Source of the DNA: Epiperipatus broadwayi
Taxonomy: Eukaryota; Onychophora; Udeonychophora; Euonychophora; Peripatidae
Direction of reading: 5' to 3'
DNA length: 64,000 nucleotides
NCBI GenBank assembly: GCA_028023455.1
Contig: JAQFVV010001083.1
Span: 1 to 64,000, forward strand
Shown here: positions 13,137 through 25,659 of the stretch, in pieces
Layout: every line of letters begins with the position of its first letter
Position numbering within the stretch: the stretch's first letter is position 1
Made by a program: the position numbers and the translations under genes
The notes under the pieces: generated by a model
Database searches by the model: none
The model's input: the letters and a program-made list of their open reading frames with translations, nothing else
Told to the model about the DNA's origin: nothing

Positions 13137-13864
13137 CAACACTAACTTTTCAGAACTCCAACTGATACTTCCATTACTTTAATATTAAAAAATGGTTTTG
13201 AATAAATTAATTTCTTCAAATTAATTACCTTGGTATGTCTATCCATCTTTCTGAAAGTCACTACTAAATTATACATAGTTAAAAAAGTATCTATACTAAT
13301 ATTTTTCTATGGAATTCTTCAATTGTCTTGGTAATCTGGTAAACAGAAAATAGTCATACAACTAAAGATTATGAAGTTTGATAAAACTTAAATTTAAGTA
13401 TTTTATTCCTTGTCTGAAGTGTTTAATTTGAATATTTTTGCTAGAGAGTAACTAAGTTATTTAGTCAAAATATTGTTGACATACTCTACTCAAGTAATTA
13501 TGGTAAAAGCAAAATAATGTCATTTCTATAAGTATCAAAGTTACTTTCAGAAATATACTCACTAAACTTGAATTTAAACCTGGAAATATTTTAATGGCAA
13601 TGTAGTTGATAATGAGTTCACTCCTTTTTCTGAATATTTGAATGTAATTATACTCATTTAATTGTTCTTCATGGTATATTGGAAGATTCTGAAATTTAAG
13701 ATACAGGCACTGCTGCCCAACTCTATCACTGTCAAGTGTTTGAACATTTTATGAACTCCCAAGCAATAAATCATTCAATTTAAATACTAATATATATATA
13801 TAAGCTAGATGTAATTATTAGAGGGGATTTGAATCCAGACTTTCAAACTTCCTTTAGTCACATG
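13137..13864. other. Spacer between repeat copies A and B, with SINE pieces
   Basis: No gene. A SINE tail occupies 13,690-13,790. At 13,813-13,836 GGGGATTTGAATCC is a minus-strand box-B-like string. The rest is AT-rich and unassigned. Confidence 0.5.
13690..13790 (+). mobile_element. SINE 3' tail, family S1
   Basis: It carries TTATGAACTCCCAAGCAATAA followed by ATCATT. The same tail lies behind a tRNA-like head on the minus strand at 61,988-62,021, and in weaker form at 22,170-22,211 and 24,178-24,209. No tRNA head is recognisable here, so it is 5'-truncated or badly decayed. Confidence 0.5.
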
Positions 13865-16511
13865 TGAAGCAGTCGGATCTGAGTTCGATCCTAGCTTCAT
13901 GACATCTAGCCATCAGCCCACTTCAAACCCTAGTACTAACCTTAAATTCCCGATGCAATTGGGCTTTATACGTTTAATCCATGCTAATTTCCATAAAAAA
14001 AAACTTATTTCATAAATGTGTATTCAAATAACTAGTTTAAGGTTTAAATTGATCAATTCTATTAATAAATTCATGATAGAAGTATTCATGAATTTATATA
14101 TATTATAACTGCGTGGATTGTGCGTATATATTTGTAAATATTTCAATATATATAATTGTTCAAAAGTTTCATTGCGTTGGGAATGTTTGATTTTATTTTT
14201 AAATAATTTGTTTAAGTTTTATTGATTAAAAGCTACATTCTTTCGATAAGCTTTCAGATTTTCCCTTTCCAAAACAATGGGTAAAGTTTTATTAATTGGA
14301 AAAAAAGATAAGTATTTAAAATGTAAGAATTTCCTAATTAAAATCATTTTTTTGATTTTAAGAATTCATTTTCTAATTAGAAAATTAATTCAAGTTAATG
14401 AGTTTGAAAGCCTTATCGAAGAAATGTATCTAAAAACAACCAGTAAATTTTGTAACATTGATAATGAAAGAAGCCCTAGCCCGAAGGCATCAAATACAGT
14501 ATATATAGCTCTGAAAAGTTTGGAGAGGAAGCCATCTTTGTTGTAGAGAAGTACAGTAAACTCTATGCATTTTAAATCATGAATTCAAATAGTGTTCCTA
14601 TCATGGTAAGGGGCTAAATGTCAGGAATCTGGCTATTGTTCCTGAAGTTCTCTAAAAATCTTCAATGAAGCTGCTGAATCTTTTCCAGACCAATCATGCT
14701 GCTAAAATCATGAAAATTCATTAAAATACTGTTCAAGTAATCAACCAAATGCATCCCTACATTTTCCTCACCCAGATGTGTAAACTAAGAACCAGCCCCG
14801 GAAGAAATGGGTAATATGTTTCTATAATGAACCTTAAACTTTCTGGCCAGTTTCGAACTTTACTTTATACTCTCTTTAAGAGCTCTTTTCATTCTATAAA
14901 TGTAATACTCTGTGTAAACCCTTTTATTCATGCTATTTTAAATTATATAAATTTTCTCAATCTCTAGTCTTTAAATTTAACTTTCTCCTTTCTTACTTGG
15001 CGGTTCATTTACTATATTATATATATATTTATCATGTGATTTATTAATGTTGTTTATTTTTAATTATATGCCAATAATCCTTTGACTCAATGAGCCCCTT
15101 TGTTCCATTTGCCTCATGCAAATAATATAATATTAAATCTGATAATAATTCTCACCCATTAGAACTAGATATACAGTTCTATCAATCATCGAGTTGAAAG
15201 AAATTATTAAATGTTTGTTATTTTTATAATAAATTATTAGCTCCATTTCTAATCTATGCCCCAGCTCTTTTCTCATGTTTACCAATATGTATTTATTCAT
15301 ATATATAATGTTAAAATATTTTTGCAAAAGGGCCGATAAAGTAGGGCACAATATTTGGGGCATGATTAACATAATTTTATCATGCATTAAAATAGTTTTA
15401 TTTAAAAGCTCGTTTGACTTTAAATAATTTGATCAAGTCATCACATAGAGCATTCTATAATTGGGTTTTATTTTCAAATGGTGACTATCGAGTCATCATC
15501 TTCAATGTCGCTGGCGTAGGGCTATCGTTCATTTCACAGGCTTGTCGGTGATGATATTTGTGATATTTTAATTATAGAGGAAGAAAGCACTTCCTCCCAC
15601 ACTCAGGTTATATTTGTAACACCAAAGGCTCATAGTTACGACTCGGCCTGGATTACCTGTGTTCCACATCTACTTAAAGGGCATAAGACTTGTCAAATAC
15701 AAGCCACCATCCTACTTTTAAATCACTGGACAGCTATTATCTTTCATGTTTATTTTACAGCTCATAATTCATCAGCACCGTTACCTCTCTGTTCCGGTAA
15801 AGCTTGTAATTCGTGACGAAGTGATTTCAATTAAAGTCGAACAAATTCTCAATATATTTAATTAAATAAGTTTCCTAATAAATGGTTAAAGTTATGCCCT
15901 AAATACGTATCTTGCTCTTCATGAATGGATTTGCGAATGTGAAAATAAATCTCACATTCTTTCGTATAAAATTAGAGTAATAATGTCCTTTACAAATGAA
16001 TACCTTTATCTGCCTTTATTTTCTTGTTGGGGACATAGACATAGAGTTCCAAAATATTGTGTAATACTCATTGGCATATAATAAGGACTGCCACTCTTAT
16101 TATAATTATAAACTTTGTTTAAGGACTAGAATTAATTAATATAATCATTATTTAAAATTCAAACAAAACAAACTATTATTATTAAATATTTTCTAAACAC
16201 ACTTGGTTTCTTAGTTCTTAATTCTCTTATTCAATAATTATTTTAATGTTAATGCTCACTTTCTGTGTTGGAAACCTGTACATATACATATGATTCGATT
16301 TAAAATTTTCTTAGTTAATTTATTATTTGATATTAGTGACAATTCAAGGGTCTCTAATCCTCACCAACCATTGACCTAGTTTCTTGGTACATAGCACTGT
16401 GCCATCGATTTCTACTAATATGATCTGGTGAGTTGGGTTTGAATTCAGTTTGGTGCAGCTGAGTTTGGATCCAACTTGTGTTTAGGTGGTGGTGGTTTTT
16501 CAACTTACATG
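13865..16511 (+). repeat. 2.7-kb dispersed repeat, copy B
   Basis: It starts TGAAGCAGTCGGATCTGAG. It is near-identical to copy C over most of its length (about 95% by eye) and more distant from copy A. Relative to C it lacks about 60 bp near 15,335 (after GGGCCGATAAAG), and relative to B, C lacks about 55 bp near 19,205. These independent deletions show B and C are separate old insertions and not an assembly artefact. An 89-codon frame at 14,277-14,546 is interrupted by a stop in copy C and is not conserved, so I treat the repeat as non-coding. The 3' end is degraded: the GACTGGTAC terminus of A and C is replaced by CAACTTACATGG. Confidence 0.8.
14277..14546 (+). other. 89-codon open frame inside repeat copy B, probably spurious
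   Basis: It begins MGKVLLIGKKDKYLK and ends in a serine-proline-lysine-rich tail. The equivalent stretch of copy C starts with the same ATG but reaches TAG after 34 codons, and copy A is also out of frame. The lack of conservation argues against a real protein. Confidence 0.3.
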
Positions 16512-17761
16512 GTTATGTTTTTGGTGCCCAACATGGAGCTTTGATTAATAAACCCCACACACCTTGTAGATAGTAATTATGATCTTAGTTACTCAGTCAT
16601 TTGAGATCTTGATAAATTAAATGTTTCAGTAGAAAGTGATATTTTTGTAGAATGTTATATAGACTTGAAGAAAAGTTATGCGATTTATAATGCATAACTG
16701 AAATGATTTAATAAATTTAAATGTCATTTTGTAATTCTCTTTCTTATAATTAAATGTTTTCAAGATTATTTTTTAAATGTTCTTAAGCAAAAGATTTGTT
16801 AGTTAGAATAATTATTTAAATATATGTATAATTAATTATATGTGTACTATATCAGTATATATATATATATATATATCATACGTTTGTGTTATACACGTTC
16901 ATGACAGTAAGAAAATTATTGTTAGAAAAGTAGTAAGAGTATCAAAGCAAGAGGTAAAATTAGATGAAATATTTTTCTGGGTCAAAATTAATTAGTTTAT
17001 CTCAGTCTTATAATTGAAAATATCCAATATGATATCATGTTAAAAGTTTTAAAGTATTGGTTGCTAGCACATATATCAAATTTTCGCTCTGTATTCTTAG
17101 TAGCCACAAAGCAGGTGAAGACCTTCAAACTGGGAATTATATGTCAAGTTGTCCAATGCAGTGTGACAACATGCTTTAATGACAATAATTTCTAGAGTAA
17201 CCTCAAAGCAGGTGAAGACCTTTTGTGTACACCAAGCAGCCAGATGCAGTTGGCAAAATGCTTAAATGGTTCACATGCTTTCATGCTAGCAAGATTAAAA
17301 ATGATATCAACAAATAAAAGTTCTTGTGTAATATTAATTTTGACATTTTTTTGTGTGTGAAAACCTTGTGCTTAGTGAAAATAATATTTGAACTCTTATA
17401 TTTAAACTCAGGTCAGGAACATGTCAGTTGTTAATAAATAATAAATATTCATCAATCAAATTGTTCTATCAAAAATTAAGTCAATCATAAGTGTTTTGGG
17501 GGTCAATGGGGTTATTTCACATGCCCTATTGATCTCATTTTGCTCACTGGCACCCATATAAATAAATTTATCAGCAAATTTGATTGTCAGCACAGTAGTG
17601 GGTCAGTTGCCTAAATAATGAAAACCAAATGTATCCAATACAGACAATTACTTGTACTACCTGCTAAAAAAAAAAAAAAAATAAAATAAATAATAAATAT
17701 TATATATATATATATATATATATATTAATATTTGTATATCACTAAATATTTGTATAGTTTT
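16512..17761. other. Spacer after repeat copy B: AT-rich, with tandem and A-rich pieces
   Basis: No gene. It holds a TA run at 16,856-16,876, a 97-bp tandem doubling at about 17,095-17,290, an A-run at about 17,665-17,680 that could be the 3' end of a retroposed copy, and a TA run at 17,700-17,725. Confidence 0.5.
17095..17290. repeat. 97-bp tandem duplication
   Basis: The string CAAAGCAGGTGAAGACCTT occurs at about 17,107 and again 97 bp later, with matching but diverged flanks (GATGCAGT..ACAAATGCTT-like). Two units only. Confidence 0.65.
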
Positions 17762-17768
17762 TTTTCAG

Positions 17769-18660
17769 ACATGGGAGAACAGTTGAACAGAGGGAAAGTG
17801 AGTAATGTTTGTTTTTCTTATCTTTAATAGTTTTTTAAATAAAATACATGTCTCATTCAAAGAATTAATAGAAAGAGTTAACCAAGAAAACATAGGTAAA
17901 CTAAAACTAAACTTAAAAAGGCAGATTAGATAGATTGGAGAAATAATATGCAGCAGCTAGTGAAGATTGGGACAATGGGACCAGTAGTCAGAGACCTAAT
18001 TAAATGTACTAAAGAAAAAAAGGTATTATTTAAGTATACAGAGAGAGTGCCATAAGTTTGTGATTCACATTGTTTATTATATTATTTACTTATTTTCAAA
18101 AATGGAAAGAGAGACTTTGCATATGATCCTCAGAGAAATGAGAGAAGACAGGAAGTTAATGCTGATGATGAAGGCTCGAGGAAAAATGAGACATCCAAAC
18201 CAACCCAAACCCAGAGATTGTAAAGCATCATACAGCAATAGACACTTGCAAAGCCCCCAAAATAGATGATGAAGATGATCAGACCGCACCAAAAGAAGTT
18301 GTAGATAGCAAAGATGATGACAGTAGAGAAGATGAGTCAAATCAAGAAATGGTACAAGCAGATGATATAAATACAGAAAGGGAAAAAGAAGATGTTCAGA
18401 CCACTAGTAAAATAAAACTAAAAGTAGAAATGGGATGGATAATGAATCCTCAACTTAGTTTGAGGAATTTACAAATGCCATTTCCTGGATCCTCAATACA
18501 GACTCAAATTTTCAAAGAAGACCCAGGAAGGAACCCCCTCGCTCATTTATTTAATGTTAAAGAATTTTTTTGTGCATTCAGTCGCAGAAAAGGCCATAGA
18601 ATTACTGACAGCAATAGACTACGGGAACTTCACACCAACAAGAAAGGACCAAAACTATAA
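17769..18660 (+). pseudogene. Unidentified acidic coding remnant
   Basis: I do not recognise the product. The longest frame is open from 18,190 to 18,660 (first ATG at 18,349). It is strongly acidic at first (KIDDEDDQTAPKEVVDSKDD, then REDESNQE), becomes basic (VKEFFCAFSRRKGHRITDS) and ends NKKGPKL. Upstream, the adjacent frame reads a hydrophilic stretch (RNERRQEVNADDEGSRKNE, about 18,098-18,230), so one frameshift may separate two parts of one protein. At 17,769-17,797 a 29-nt segment with an ATG is flanked by TTTTTTCAG and GTGAGT, as a small exon would be. This is inference. It could be a retropseudogene, an ORF1-like mobile-element protein or a host-gene fragment. Confidence 0.35.
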
Positions 18661-18992
18661 CCACCATCAAAAGTTCAACTCATATAGGCCACCTGATCGA
18701 GGGAAACAATAGGACAACCATTAAATGAAGAGACATATATATATATATACAGATGACCGACTGACATGACCATAGGGAAAATGAGACTTGATTAACCGAC
18801 CTATTTATAAGCTAGATAACATTAAAAAAATGATCGCAATGAGACATGTATAATTTTGTAGTTCATACAGATGATATTATTCATGCTTATGCTGTTCTCC
18901 CAGAGTCTACCAATTAGCGAGTACACTTACGTGAATGCATCATGTATAAGTAAAGAGATTTTTTTTTCATTGTTTTTTTAAGTGAAAAGAAA
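18661..18992. other. Spacer before repeat copy C
   Basis: No coding motif. A short TA run lies near 18,736-18,750, and a T-rich run sits immediately before the 5' end of copy C. Confidence 0.5.
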
Positions 18993-21654
18993 TGAAGCAG
19001 TTGGATCTGAGTTCGATCCTAGCTTCATGACATCTAGCCATCAGCCCACTTCAAACCCTAGTACTAACCTTAAATTTCCGATGCAATGGGCCTTTATATG
19101 TTCAATCCAGGCTAATTTCCATAAAGAAAAACTTATTTCATAAATGAGTATTCAAATAACTAGTTTAAGGTTTAAATTGATCAATTCTATTAATAAATTC
19201 ATGATATTTGTAAATATTTAAATATATATAATTGTTCGAAAGTTTCATTGCATCGGGAATGTTTGATTTTATTTTTAAATAATTTGTTAAAGTTTTATGG
19301 ATTAAAAGCTACATTCTTTCGATAAGCTTTCAGATTTTCCCTTTCCAAAACAATGGGTAAAGTTTTATTAATTAGAAAAAAAGATAAGTATTTAAAATGT
19401 AAGAATTTCCTAATTAAAATCATTTTTTCTGATTTTAAGAATTCATTTTCTAATTAGAAAATGAATTTAAATTAATGCGTTTGAAAGCCTTATCGAAGCA
19501 ATGTACCTAAAAACAACCAGTAAATTTTGTAACATTGATAATGAAAGAAGCGCTAGCCCGAAGGCATCAAATACAGTATATCAAGCTCTGAAAAGTTTGA
19601 AGAGGAAGCCGTCTTTGTTGTAGAGAAGTGCAGTAAACTCTATGCATTTTAAATCATGAATTCAAATAGTGTTCCTATCATGATAAGGGGCTAAACCTCA
19701 TGAATCTGGCTATTGTTCCTGAAGTTCCCTAAAAATCTTCAATGAAGCTGCTGAATCTTTTCTGGACCAATCATGCTGCTAAAATCATGAAAAATTCATT
19801 AAAATACTGTTCAAGTAATCAACCAAATGCATGCCTACGTTTTCCTCACCTGGACGTGTAAACTAAAAACCAGCCCTGGAAGAAATGGGTAATATGTTTT
19901 CATAATGAACCTTAAAATTTCTGGCCAGTTTCGAACTTTACTTTGCACTCCCTTTAAGAACTCTTTTCATTCTATAAATGTAATACTCTGTGTAAACCCT
20001 TTTATTCATGCTATTTTAAATTATATAAATTTTCTCAATCTCTAGTCTTTAAATTTAACTTTCTCCTTTCTTACTTGGGGGTTCATTTACTATATTATAT
20101 ATATTTATCGTGTGATTTATTAATGTTGTTTATTTTTAATTATATGCCAATAATCCTTCGACTCAATGAGCCCCTTTGTTCCATTTGCTTCATGCAAATA
20201 ATATAATATTAAATCTGATAATAATTCTCACCCATTAGAACTAGATTTATACAGTTCTATCAATCATCGAGTTGAAAGAAATTATTAAATGTTTGTTATT
20301 TTTATAATAAATTATTAGCTCCATTTCTAATCTATGCCCCAGCTATTTTCTCGTGTTTACCAATATGTATTTATTCATATATATAATGTTAAAATATTTT
20401 TGCAAAAGGGCCAATAAAGGAATCAAATATATTCTAATTCAAATTTCAGTTACTTGCTATTTAGATTCAGGAAGGGCACAATATTTGGGGCATGATTAAT
20501 ATAATTTTATTATGCGTTAAAATAGTTTTATTTAAAAGCTCATTTGACTTTAAATAATTTGATCAAGTCATCACATAGAGCATTCTATAATTGGGTTTTA
20601 TTTTCAAATGGTGACTATTGAGTCATCATCTTCAATGTTGCTGGAGTAGGGCTATCGTTCATTTCACAGGCTTGTCAGTGATGATATTTCTGATATTTTA
20701 ATTATAGAGGAAGAAAGCACTTCCTCCCACTCTCAGATTATATTTGTAACACCAAAGGCTCATAGTTATGACTCGGCCTGGCTTACCCGTGTTCCACATC
20801 TACTTAAAGGGCATAAGACTTGTCAAATACAAGCCACCATACTACTTTTAAATCACTGGCCAGCTATTATCTTTCATGTTTATTTTACAGCTCATAATTC
20901 ATCAGCACTGTTACCTCTCTGTTCCGGTAAAGCCCACTCTGATGCTTGTAATTCGTGACAAAGTGATTTCAATTAAAGTCGAATAAATTCTCAATATATT
21001 TAATTAAATAAGTTTCCTAATAAAAGGTTAAAGTTATGCCCTAAATACATATCTTGCTCTTCATGAATGGATTTGCGAATGTGAAAATAAATCTCACATT
21101 CTTTCGTATAAAATTAGAGTAATAATGTCCTTTACAAATGATTACCTTTATCTGCCTTTATTTTCTTGTTGAGGGCATAGACATAGAATTCCAAAATATT
21201 GTGTAATACTCATTGGTGTATAATAAGGACCACCACTCTTATTATAATTATAAACTTTGTTTAAGGACTAGAATTAATTAATATAATCATTATTTAAAAT
21301 TCAAACAAAACAAACTATTATTATTAAATATTTTCTAAACACACTTGGTTTCTAAGTTCTTAATTCTTTTATTCAATAATTATTTTAATGTTAATGCTCG
21401 CTGTCTGTGTTGGCAACTCGAATATATACATGTGATTCGATTTAAAATTATCTTAGTTAATTTATTATCCGATATTAGTGTCAGTTCAAGGATCTCTAAT
21501 CCTCACCAACTGTTGAGCTAGTTTCTTGGCGCATAGCACTGTGCCATCGATTTCTACTAATCTGAGCTGGTGAGGAGGGTTTGAATTCAGTTTGGTTCAG
21601 CTGAGTTTGTATCTGACTGGCATTTAGGTTGTGGTGGTTTTCTGACTGGTACAC
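18993..21654 (+). repeat. 2.7-kb dispersed repeat, copy C
   Basis: It starts TGAAGCAGTTGGATCTGAG and ends CTGACTGGTACAC. It is the copy with the clearest 3' end, shared with copy A (TTTTGACTGGTAC against TCTGACTGGTAC). Near the 3' end GTTTCTTGGCGCATAGCAC and later GGGTTTGAATTCA resemble weak pol III A and B boxes, but spacing and fit are too poor to claim a promoter. No frame is conserved with the other copies. Confidence 0.8.
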
Positions 21655-22260
21655 ATGGCCACATACATAAGAAAAATATAAATATTCTCCAATATATGTA
21701 TTTATGCTGAGTCAGTACTCATCAGTTGGTCTGGATTATCATCTCCCACTCCTACATACAGTGAGTACTCTGTCTATATTAAAATAGAAAATCCTCAAAC
21801 TTTAATGGCAGGCTTCAATTTTCTCCCTCTCCACCCATCCGTATCACTCAAAATCTCATGATGGCATGTTGAAAGCTCTAGCTTGTTAATTTTAATGTTA
21901 TATCCATGGTGACCTAAATCATTCTGAATCCTCATATATAGAACCTTAAAATCATTTAAGTACCCAGAAGAGTGATGGGCAGAATGCATGCTAAATCTGT
22001 AATATTTAAATACAAGTACTATAGTATATATACTTAAGCTAGACATAATTGAAGATGATTGAGTTCAAATCCCCTCTAAATATTCAGTTATTTTTTGGCC
22101 TGCATGATTTACTTACTACATTGGTAGGGGGTGTCAGACTATGGAATCTGCTTGGGTCTGTCACTCGCCATGCTTAAAGTTCTTATGAATTCCTGGACAA
22201 AGAATCATTTCATTATTTTTAATACTAAGTTGTTTAACAAAAATTTTGGACTCCATAAAA
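21655..22260. other. Spacer after repeat copy C, with a SINE-like piece
   Basis: No gene. An 83-codon minus frame at 21,795-22,046 lacks any recognisable motif. The segment at 22,030-22,260 is listed separately as a SINE-like piece. Confidence 0.5.
22030..22260 (+). mobile_element. Decayed SINE, family S1
   Basis: A box-B-like GAGTTCAAATCCCC lies at about 22,063. About 100 bp further on, a tail CTTAAAGTTCTTATGAATTCC and then AAGAATCATT parallels the tail seen at 13,738-13,776 and on the minus strand at 61,988-62,021. The tRNA head is too diverged to assign an anticodon. Confidence 0.45.
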
Positions 22261-25200
22261 CAATTAAAACGATCAAGAAACTTATTTCATACACACAGTT
22301 ATATAAATTTTAATTAAGAATAATAAATGTTTCTTTATCATTAGTTCCCTGTAATGAATGCTTAATAAGCAACTATTTTATGCTCTTCATTGAATGTCTG
22401 AATACTACTATACTTAGTGAATAATTAGTAAGTTCTTTTCTATCAGCATATTTAGATTTTTTTATGTAAATAGCCAACGTTATCAAAAAAATATTTTTAT
22501 GAATAGCAGTTGTATTGCTACAAAAATTATTTTCTAACATGATTTTAAATATAATATTAGTTTTAATTCACTAGCAATTCTTGTACTGTTATCTTAAAAT
22601 ATAACAAATGCATTTAGTTTTTTTTTTTTTTTTGTTCTCAGTAAAATTACATAATTGGTTTGGAAGGAGAAATGTGCTCATGCATATTTATATAAATATG
22701 TGTAATGTAATAAAATACGTTTTTCCAAAATATGTGATTGTTGGCCTTAAGTAATTAACTTAAACGCTGGTAATATACTTTTAAAGTCCTCCATAATATG
22801 ATTAATTAATCATTCTGAAACTACATATATGTGTTTGTGTATGCATATGTTGTATCTTTTATTATATCTTATACCATTTTATTTGTTAATATATTATGTT
22901 CGAATATTAATGTATTTTGTATTACAATTTTGTTATGTATTAGAAATAAACATGTTTTCTTTTAGTAAAAAAATAATATTTTTAATTTAAAACAATCCTT
23001 ACTTTATCAAGTAATCAAACTTCTTTTAAATGATATGTGTTGATTTATATTCAAGGTAAAGATGTCATCTTAACATTTATAAAACACATTAAGATTATTA
23101 CATATTAGAGACAAAAGGGTATAAATGAATGTAAAAATGTAATGCTGTGTCTATTATATATATAATATTAAGAGCAGATTTTAATTTTTGTATTCCAATA
23201 TCATTCTTGTACGCATAAAAAATCAGTAGTATCATATATTCGGGTACTTTATTGTCTATTTCAGAACATTTTTAATTTCATTAACTATTACTTTTGACTT
23301 CATTAATTTTACTTAAGAATACAGTAAATAGGTTAGAATAGAGAACAAAATATTAAGCTGAGTTATTTCATATTTTATTGGTAGGCCTAAAATCAAGTAA
23401 TATAAGATGATCTGTGCTTTTACGAATGTTAATACTAATAAATGAATACAGTACTTTCATTTCCAACACAAGATAAAGTCTTTGCGAACGAATAAATGAA
23501 TCACTTATTCATTCCACCCAAATGCTTATATATGGGCAAATCTTAAGTACTGGAGATATATATAAAGATCCTAAAAACTGATGGTTTGTGAACTCTCAAT
23601 TATATGAGATTGATAATTATATATGTACCCAGCATAGAAACAGCTAATTTGTATCTTTTTTACAAAATAAACTGCTTGTTAATAATATATCCTTTTTTAA
23701 ATAAACATATAGTTCAATGCATTTATAAAATAAATTGAATAAAATAAATAAATAATTGCTAATCTTTTAGTCAGAAAGTGATGTAATATTAGAGCACACA
23801 AATCATAAGGTGAGATCTACAGTTCCGCACAATTAAACAAATTAAGATTTTTTTTTCATCTGCAAATCCATTTCTCAATTCTTTATTCCTTTACTATTTT
23901 TAATAATAAATTTACAAAGTTGAATTGATGCAATGCTTATTATTTGTGTATTTAGAATCAACTTAGCACTCTTGTTTGTAAAATACACATTAGTGTTTCT
24001 GGTAATATTTATTCATTCATTAGCAACCACTCATTAAAACGAGTTAAATGTTTGCATTCGTGATTTCACTACTTATCTCTTGGTACTAATGACAAGGAAT
24101 CAATGTTTATTGCTCTGCGTGGAACTCTAGAGCTTAAGGTCCAAGCTACCTCGCTCCATTCTATCACTTTTGATCTCAAATTTATTTAAACTCTCAAGCA
24201 ATAGAATCTTTTTTTAATTCTAATATTTATTTAATCAAAAACACTACTCATTTATTCAGTAATAATAACTATAGCAGCGGATATTAAACTTTTTTGTAAT
24301 AATTAGTGGGTATTAATGTTCGCAGGCGCGTGGCAGTTTTATTTATATATTTGTAAATATAATTTGGAATGTAGTGGAAAAAAATAAGTTATTTTTACTT
24401 CATTTTCTTTTGTATATAAAGTGCGATGCAATGTGAAATGTAATATTAGATTCTTTCAAAATTAAGTAATAAATTTGAAATTAGCAGCACCAAAATAGCT
24501 TTATTATATCATTAGAAATTAAATTGCGTTTGCATATATTAATTAATTCTGACAATGCAATACTTTTTTTTAAGTTCTACTATCAATAAAGTGATTGAGT
24601 ATAAATGTTAAAAATGATATCTTGTTGCAAGTTTTTAGATGTAATAAAATACCGGAGATGTTATATTATTAGAGTATCATAAGAAATGGTTATAAAAAGT
24701 AGTAATAATAAAAAGGTCTCATTAATATTTTTAAGTCGCTTTATGAGAATAAGATTGACTTTTTGTTGTTCTTTATTTTAAAAAATTAAAAAATAATAAT
24801 AGAATAATTATAAAATTTTGAAAATATTTTATAAAGCCCATAAAGCATTATTTTACTTAAAAATAATAAAATGTATTTATGTCTTTGCAAGCAGTAAAAT
24901 ATTTTACTAGTTTTTAGTTAAAATAAATATATAAATTGTTACATCTTGATTTACAAATATCAAACTTATTCCAACCTAACTTTGATAGGATTCATTCTAT
25001 ATCATTACCTTAATGATAATCACTAATTATTTATTAAACTAGAGATTAACCCTAGCCCAGATATAAATGTTAAATCTCAGTTAAAGATTGATATATCTGT
25101 TTTAATGAAACACAAACAAGTGTAATTCAATTTCAGTTTTTTTTCCATATGTAATATCATATGCCTTTTGAGATGTCTATATTCATATGTTTCAAGAATG

Positions 25201-25655
25201 TGTGGTGAAGTGAAGGTTATTAAGCACATATATAAATAGATATATAATAAGCACTATGTAAATTGAACTTTCTGCACATTGCCAGATTTAGATAACTAGG
25301 TTCCAGATAATTATGCATGGTAATTTACTATTGATATTTTGGTGCCTCAGTATTTAGAGTTGTATTCTAAGAACAAAATGTAAATAAAATAAATATAATG
25401 CAGAAATTAATGTTTCAACAAATTAAATTAATCTCCTATAGAAATAGTTTATACAACATTTCAAATACACCATTACCCCACTTAATGACAATAATTGGTC
25501 TTCCAAAACTCATTGCTAAGCAAAAATATTATATGCAGAATAAGCATTTATAATGGTTGTCTATGGGGAAAAAATATGGCTGGTTACTCCAGCTAAAAAA
25601 TTACACTATAAGTTGGAAATATATTAAATAATTTATCTAGTACAGTATATATATA
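22261..25655. other. AT-rich stretch with a SINE tail; no gene recognised
   Basis: Long A/T-rich unique-looking DNA with no motif-bearing frame. The only recognisable piece is a SINE tail near 24,115-24,220. Confidence 0.6.
24115..24220 (+). mobile_element. SINE 3' tail, family S1 (diverged)
   Basis: CCATTCTATCACTTTTGATC followed by TTAAACTCTCAAGCAATAGAA matches the order CTCTATCACTGTCAAG then GAACTCCCAAGCAATAAA at 13,712-13,770. Confidence 0.4.
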
Positions 25656-25659
25656 TATT

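Noticed and set aside
10327-21654. CRISPR or bacterial-type repeat array
   Set aside because: Units are kilobases long with no short regular spacers; the surrounding elements are eukaryotic.
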